DNA of 64,000 bases, taken from assembly GCF_001042615.1 (NCBI RefSeq), contig NZ_AP012327.1:930001-994000 (forward strand), written 5' to 3'. The notes under the pieces are model-generated. The model had not been told where the DNA came from. It saw only the letters and a list, made by a program, of their open reading frames with translations, and did no database searches. This DNA comes from Bifidobacterium catenulatum subsp. kashiwanohense JCM 15439 = DSM 21854. GTDB taxonomy: Bacteria; Actinomycetota; Actinomycetes; Actinomycetales; Bifidobacteriaceae. A program made the translations under genes and the position numbers. Below are positions 61,699-64,000 of this stretch, one piece after another (the stretch's first letter is position 1; every line of letters starts with the position of its first letter).

Positions 61699-63381
61699 AT
61701 GAGTTTGAACGATATGGATTCTCCGGAAAGCGACAACCGTAAGTTCGCCTTCCCAAACATGGGCGATGACCCAAAAGTCATTTCGCAGGTGAGCTTGGAT
61801 TCGTTTGCCGAAACGGCCGATTCCATTGATGATGGTGCAGCGTTGACTGTGAATGCCAGCAAGAAGCGCCACCTGTTGTGGCTGTGGATTGTTCTTGCGG
61901 GGATGCTTCTTCTCGGTGCCGTGGCTGGCGGCGGATATTGGTTCTTCCAGTCACATGTGTTGCCAGGTGTCACGCTCTGGGGCAGGTCCATGACAGGGCA
62001 ATCCCGAGATCATATCATCCAAGAGATTTCCGATACGGCGGAGTCATTGACGGTTCCCGTTTCCTATGAGGGAACGAGCAAGAAAGTCACGTTGAAGGAT
62101 CTCGGCGTCGCCATTGACGCGGAATCCATCGCCGAAAATGTGATGAACGCGAAACGTGACGATTCCTTTTTCCAGAAGTATGCATTCTGGGCTCGTGAGG
62201 ACGTCGACGTCGAGTCTTTTGACGATTCCCAAGCCAGTGCCCAGACGGTAGGTGACATGTTGGGAGTGCAGTCCGCGTCCGCCACCAATCCGTCGCTACA
62301 GCTCAACGCGGATGGTACCGCCTTCGATGTGACGCCAGGTCAACAGGGGACTGGTATCGATGTGACGGATATCGTCAAAGAAGCCAAGAACGTACTTGAG
62401 TCCTTTGGCAAGCAGACTGCTCAAATGGTGACTCTTAAAAATAAGGTTACTGATCCCGTCATCACGGATGACCAAGCCAAGGAGGCCAAGGCTTCTGCTG
62501 ACGCGTGGATAGCAAAGCCGGTGGCTATCAAAATCGGCGACCATAAGGTGGCGGAATTCGGTGCGCAAGCCATAGCATCGGCCATTACGCTTGGACCGGA
62601 TAGTGAGAAGCTCGGCGATAATCAAATCCGAAATGGCTCTTTGATCGTCGACGGTGACAAATTGCAGCAATACTATAATGATTCCATCAAATCGAACTTC
62701 CATGCGGATCGAGTTGATGGTGATGTCATCGTTAATAGTGTCGGTGATGTGCTGCAAACCAATATAGACGGGCATGATGGTATAACCGTTTCTGATGGTG
62801 GCGACACCAATGTTGGTCGTGATGCCGCTGAGGCGTTTGCCAAAGGCTCTGATTCAGTAAGTATTCAAGGCACTTGTGACGCGCAAAACGAGAAAAAAAC
62901 TACGCGTACCGTGGTGGTCAGCTTGTCTTCACATACCGTTACAGCCATTGAAAATGGGCAGACCGTCCGTGTCATGCATATGTCTGCTGGTCAGGGCAAT
63001 GATTACCAGACGGGCCAGTGTCAGCCGAGCGGCGACTTGTGCACGCCAACCTACTGTGATCCGAACTCCTATGACAACTGCACGCCTGACGGTGACTTCA
63101 AAGTGTGGCTCAAGTACCAGTCCCAAGATATGAGCGGCACGCTTACCCTATCGGACGGAAACACCGAGAAGTGGGATGTCAAGGATGTTGGATTCGTCAA
63201 CTATTTCTCGAAAACAGGTTGCGCGATTCACCGCATCGCTACGCAAAGCGCTTTTAACGACAGCAGTATTCAGGCTATGGGGAAGAACACGTCCCATGGT
63301 TGCGTCGGTGTCGGCTGGGATCAGGCTGAATGGTTCTACAATTGGTGCCTGATGGGAACGACGGTTCACGTTCAGGCCTGA
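61699..63381 (+). CDS. Membrane-anchored L,D-transpeptidase (YkuD)
   Basis: A 560-aa protein. A cytoplasmic acidic N-terminus precedes one membrane anchor (LLWLWIVLAGMLLLGAVAGGGYWFF, written here only in part as the segment at ~56-80). Next come two VanW/PG-binding-4-like repeats (~90-390) and a C-terminal YkuD domain with the catalytic motif SHGCVGV (~532-538) and upstream His in CAIHRIA. It would make 3-3 crosslinks in peptidoglycan or attach proteins. GAGGGGG precedes ATG 61699. Several Cys (CQPSGDLCTPTYCDPNSYDN) form an unusual loop that may be disulfide-bonded. Confidence 0.92.
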   Translation: MSLNDMDSPESDNRKFAFPNMGDDPKVISQVSLDSFAETADSIDDGAALTVNASKKRHLLWLWIVLAGMLLLGAVAGGGYWFFQSHVLPGVTLWGRSMTGQSRDHIIQEISDTAESLTVPVSYEGTSKKVTLKDLGVAIDAESIAENVMNAKRDDSFFQKYAFWAREDVDVESFDDSQASAQTVGDMLGVQSASATNPSLQLNADGTAFDVTPGQQGTGIDVTDIVKEAKNVLESFGKQTAQMVTLKNKVTDPVITDDQAKEAKASADAWIAKPVAIKIGDHKVAEFGAQAIASAITLGPDSEKLGDNQIRNGSLIVDGDKLQQYYNDSIKSNFHADRVDGDVIVNSVGDVLQTNIDGHDGITVSDGGDTNVGRDAAEAFAKGSDSVSIQGTCDAQNEKKTTRTVVVSLSSHTVTAIENGQTVRVMHMSAGQGNDYQTGQCQPSGDLCTPTYCDPNSYDNCTPDGDFKVWLKYQSQDMSGTLTLSDGNTEKWDVKDVGFVNYFSKTGCAIHRIATQSAFNDSSIQAMGKNTSHGCVGVGWDQAEWFYNWCLMGTTVHVQA

Positions 63382-63408
63382 TGTGCGGGCTATCGACAGA
63401 AAGACGAG

Positions 63409-63441
63409 AAGGCGGAAGGCTGAATGTTCGGCTTCCGCCTT
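63409..63441 (+). terminator. Terminator after the L,D-transpeptidase gene
   Basis: AAGGCGGAAG (63409-63418) pairs with CTTCCGCCTT (63432-63441), ending in TTTGCG. Confidence 0.75.
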
Positions 63442-63561
63442 TGCGCTATGTAAGATAAATCACGACAAATCATTGCCGAATAACGAAAGGGGCGCTAGTA
63501 TTTCGTCCCACGTTCTGTTAGGTTGTCATAAGTACAAACGAGTGATTGGAGGCAGCGTACG

Positions 63562-64000
63562 GTGGCAGAAAACCAAGCGCCCAACGCCGCGGCTGACGTG
63601 GAGATGAGCCAGTATGTGGCTGATCGCACGCGAGTGAACGAAGACAAAATCAAGCAAGATGACGAGATCATCCAGCAGTTCGGCGACTATACGTATGGAT
63701 GGCATGACACGGATTTCGCCGGAGAAGCGGCAAAAAAAGGCATTGACGAGAATGTTGTGCGTGCCATTTCCGCAGATAAGAATGAGCCGGAATGGATGCT
63801 AGAAAAGCGATTGGAAGGCTATCGCGATTTCATCAATCGTCCGATGCCTCAATGGGGTGTCGATCTGAAGGATTTCGACGCAGACGATTTCAAGTATTAC
63901 GTCAAGCCGATCGACAAGCAGGCTACGACTTGGGAGGAATTGCCTGACGAGATCCGTGCGACGTATGACAAGCTCGGTATTCCCGAAGCAGAAAAAAGCC
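63562..64000 (+). CDS. sufB: Fe-S cluster assembly protein SufB (partial at window end)
   Basis: The first 146 codons of SufB, cut by the window edge. Typical N-terminal sequence is seen: ENVVRAISADKNEPEWMLEKRL, then YYVKPIDKQATTWEELPDEI and TYDKLGIPEAEK. SufB forms the scaffold with SufD and SufC on which Fe-S clusters are built. The start is GTG 63562 with TGGAGG about 10 nt upstream. The remaining suf genes would be expected to the right. Confidence 0.93.
   Translation, partial: MAENQAPNAAADVEMSQYVADRTRVNEDKIKQDDEIIQQFGDYTYGWHDTDFAGEAAKKGIDENVVRAISADKNEPEWMLEKRLEGYRDFINRPMPQWGVDLKDFDADDFKYYVKPIDKQATTWEELPDEIRATYDKLGIPEAEKS

Noticed and set aside
1..64000. CRISPR array
   Set aside because: No regularly spaced short direct repeats were seen anywhere; the repeats present are att sites, hsdS joints and promoter blocks.

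Overview
The window is a chromosomal segment of a Bifidobacterium. The best evidence is the clustered 'bifid shunt' genes (xylulose-5-P/fructose-6-P phosphoketolase, phosphate acetyltransferase, acetate kinase), the fused shikimate kinase/3-dehydroquinate synthase, an actinobacterial PolA and ANTAR regulator, and many strong G+C-rich hairpin terminators. A circovirus-like plasmid Rep of the type known from B. pseudocatenulatum p4M suggests the adolescentis/pseudocatenulatum group, but that is an inference.

Layout. 1-5.3 kb: a type I restriction-modification locus. It has the hsdR end, hsdM, a half-length hsdS, and then an invertible block holding a full hsdS and a tyrosine recombinase on the minus strand, plus a silent hsdS 3' cassette. 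Four copies of a short repeat at the hsdS central joint make this a phase-variable shufflon. 5.7-15.6 kb: core genes (mutarotase, ANTAR regulator, polA, Nif3-like protein, Nudix hydrolase, glgX, a membrane protein).

15.7-27.2 kb: accessory DNA inserted at a tRNA-Pro(TGG) gene. The 3' end of the tRNA is repeated at 18.2 and 27.2 kb, marking two tandem insertions. The first (about 2.4 kb) carries essentially one gene, a CRESS-type HUH endonuclease/superfamily 3 helicase Rep. The second (about 9 kb) carries an IS remnant, prophage lysis remnants, an orphan membrane protein, an HTH-fused cytosine methyltransferase with an MvaI/BcnI-type endonuclease, and three zinc-ribbon genes, one with a nuclease-like domain set inside its zinc-ribbon array. 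Neither contains an integrase.

27.4-28.8 kb: aroA. 28.9-31.4 kb: an A+T-rich island with Firmicutes-like fragments (TnpV end, S51 peptidase, small membrane proteins), with two diverged copies of a promoter-bearing repeat. 31.4-64 kb: core genome: guaA, xfp, pta, ackA, an acyltransferase, the xpt-pbuX purine salvage operon, pcrA, an ABC exporter with a DUF4418 protein, rpsD, alaS-ruvX-mltG, aroC-aroKB-aroQ-pyrG, an L,D-transpeptidase and the start of sufB.

How it fits together. The core genes cover central fermentation (acetyl-phosphate to acetate and ATP), aromatic amino acid and nucleotide synthesis, glycogen debranching, replication/repair and wall metabolism. The accessory genes are mostly mobile or anti-mobile functions. 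Several genes appear to be leaderless, with a -10 hexamer about 6 nt before the ATG.
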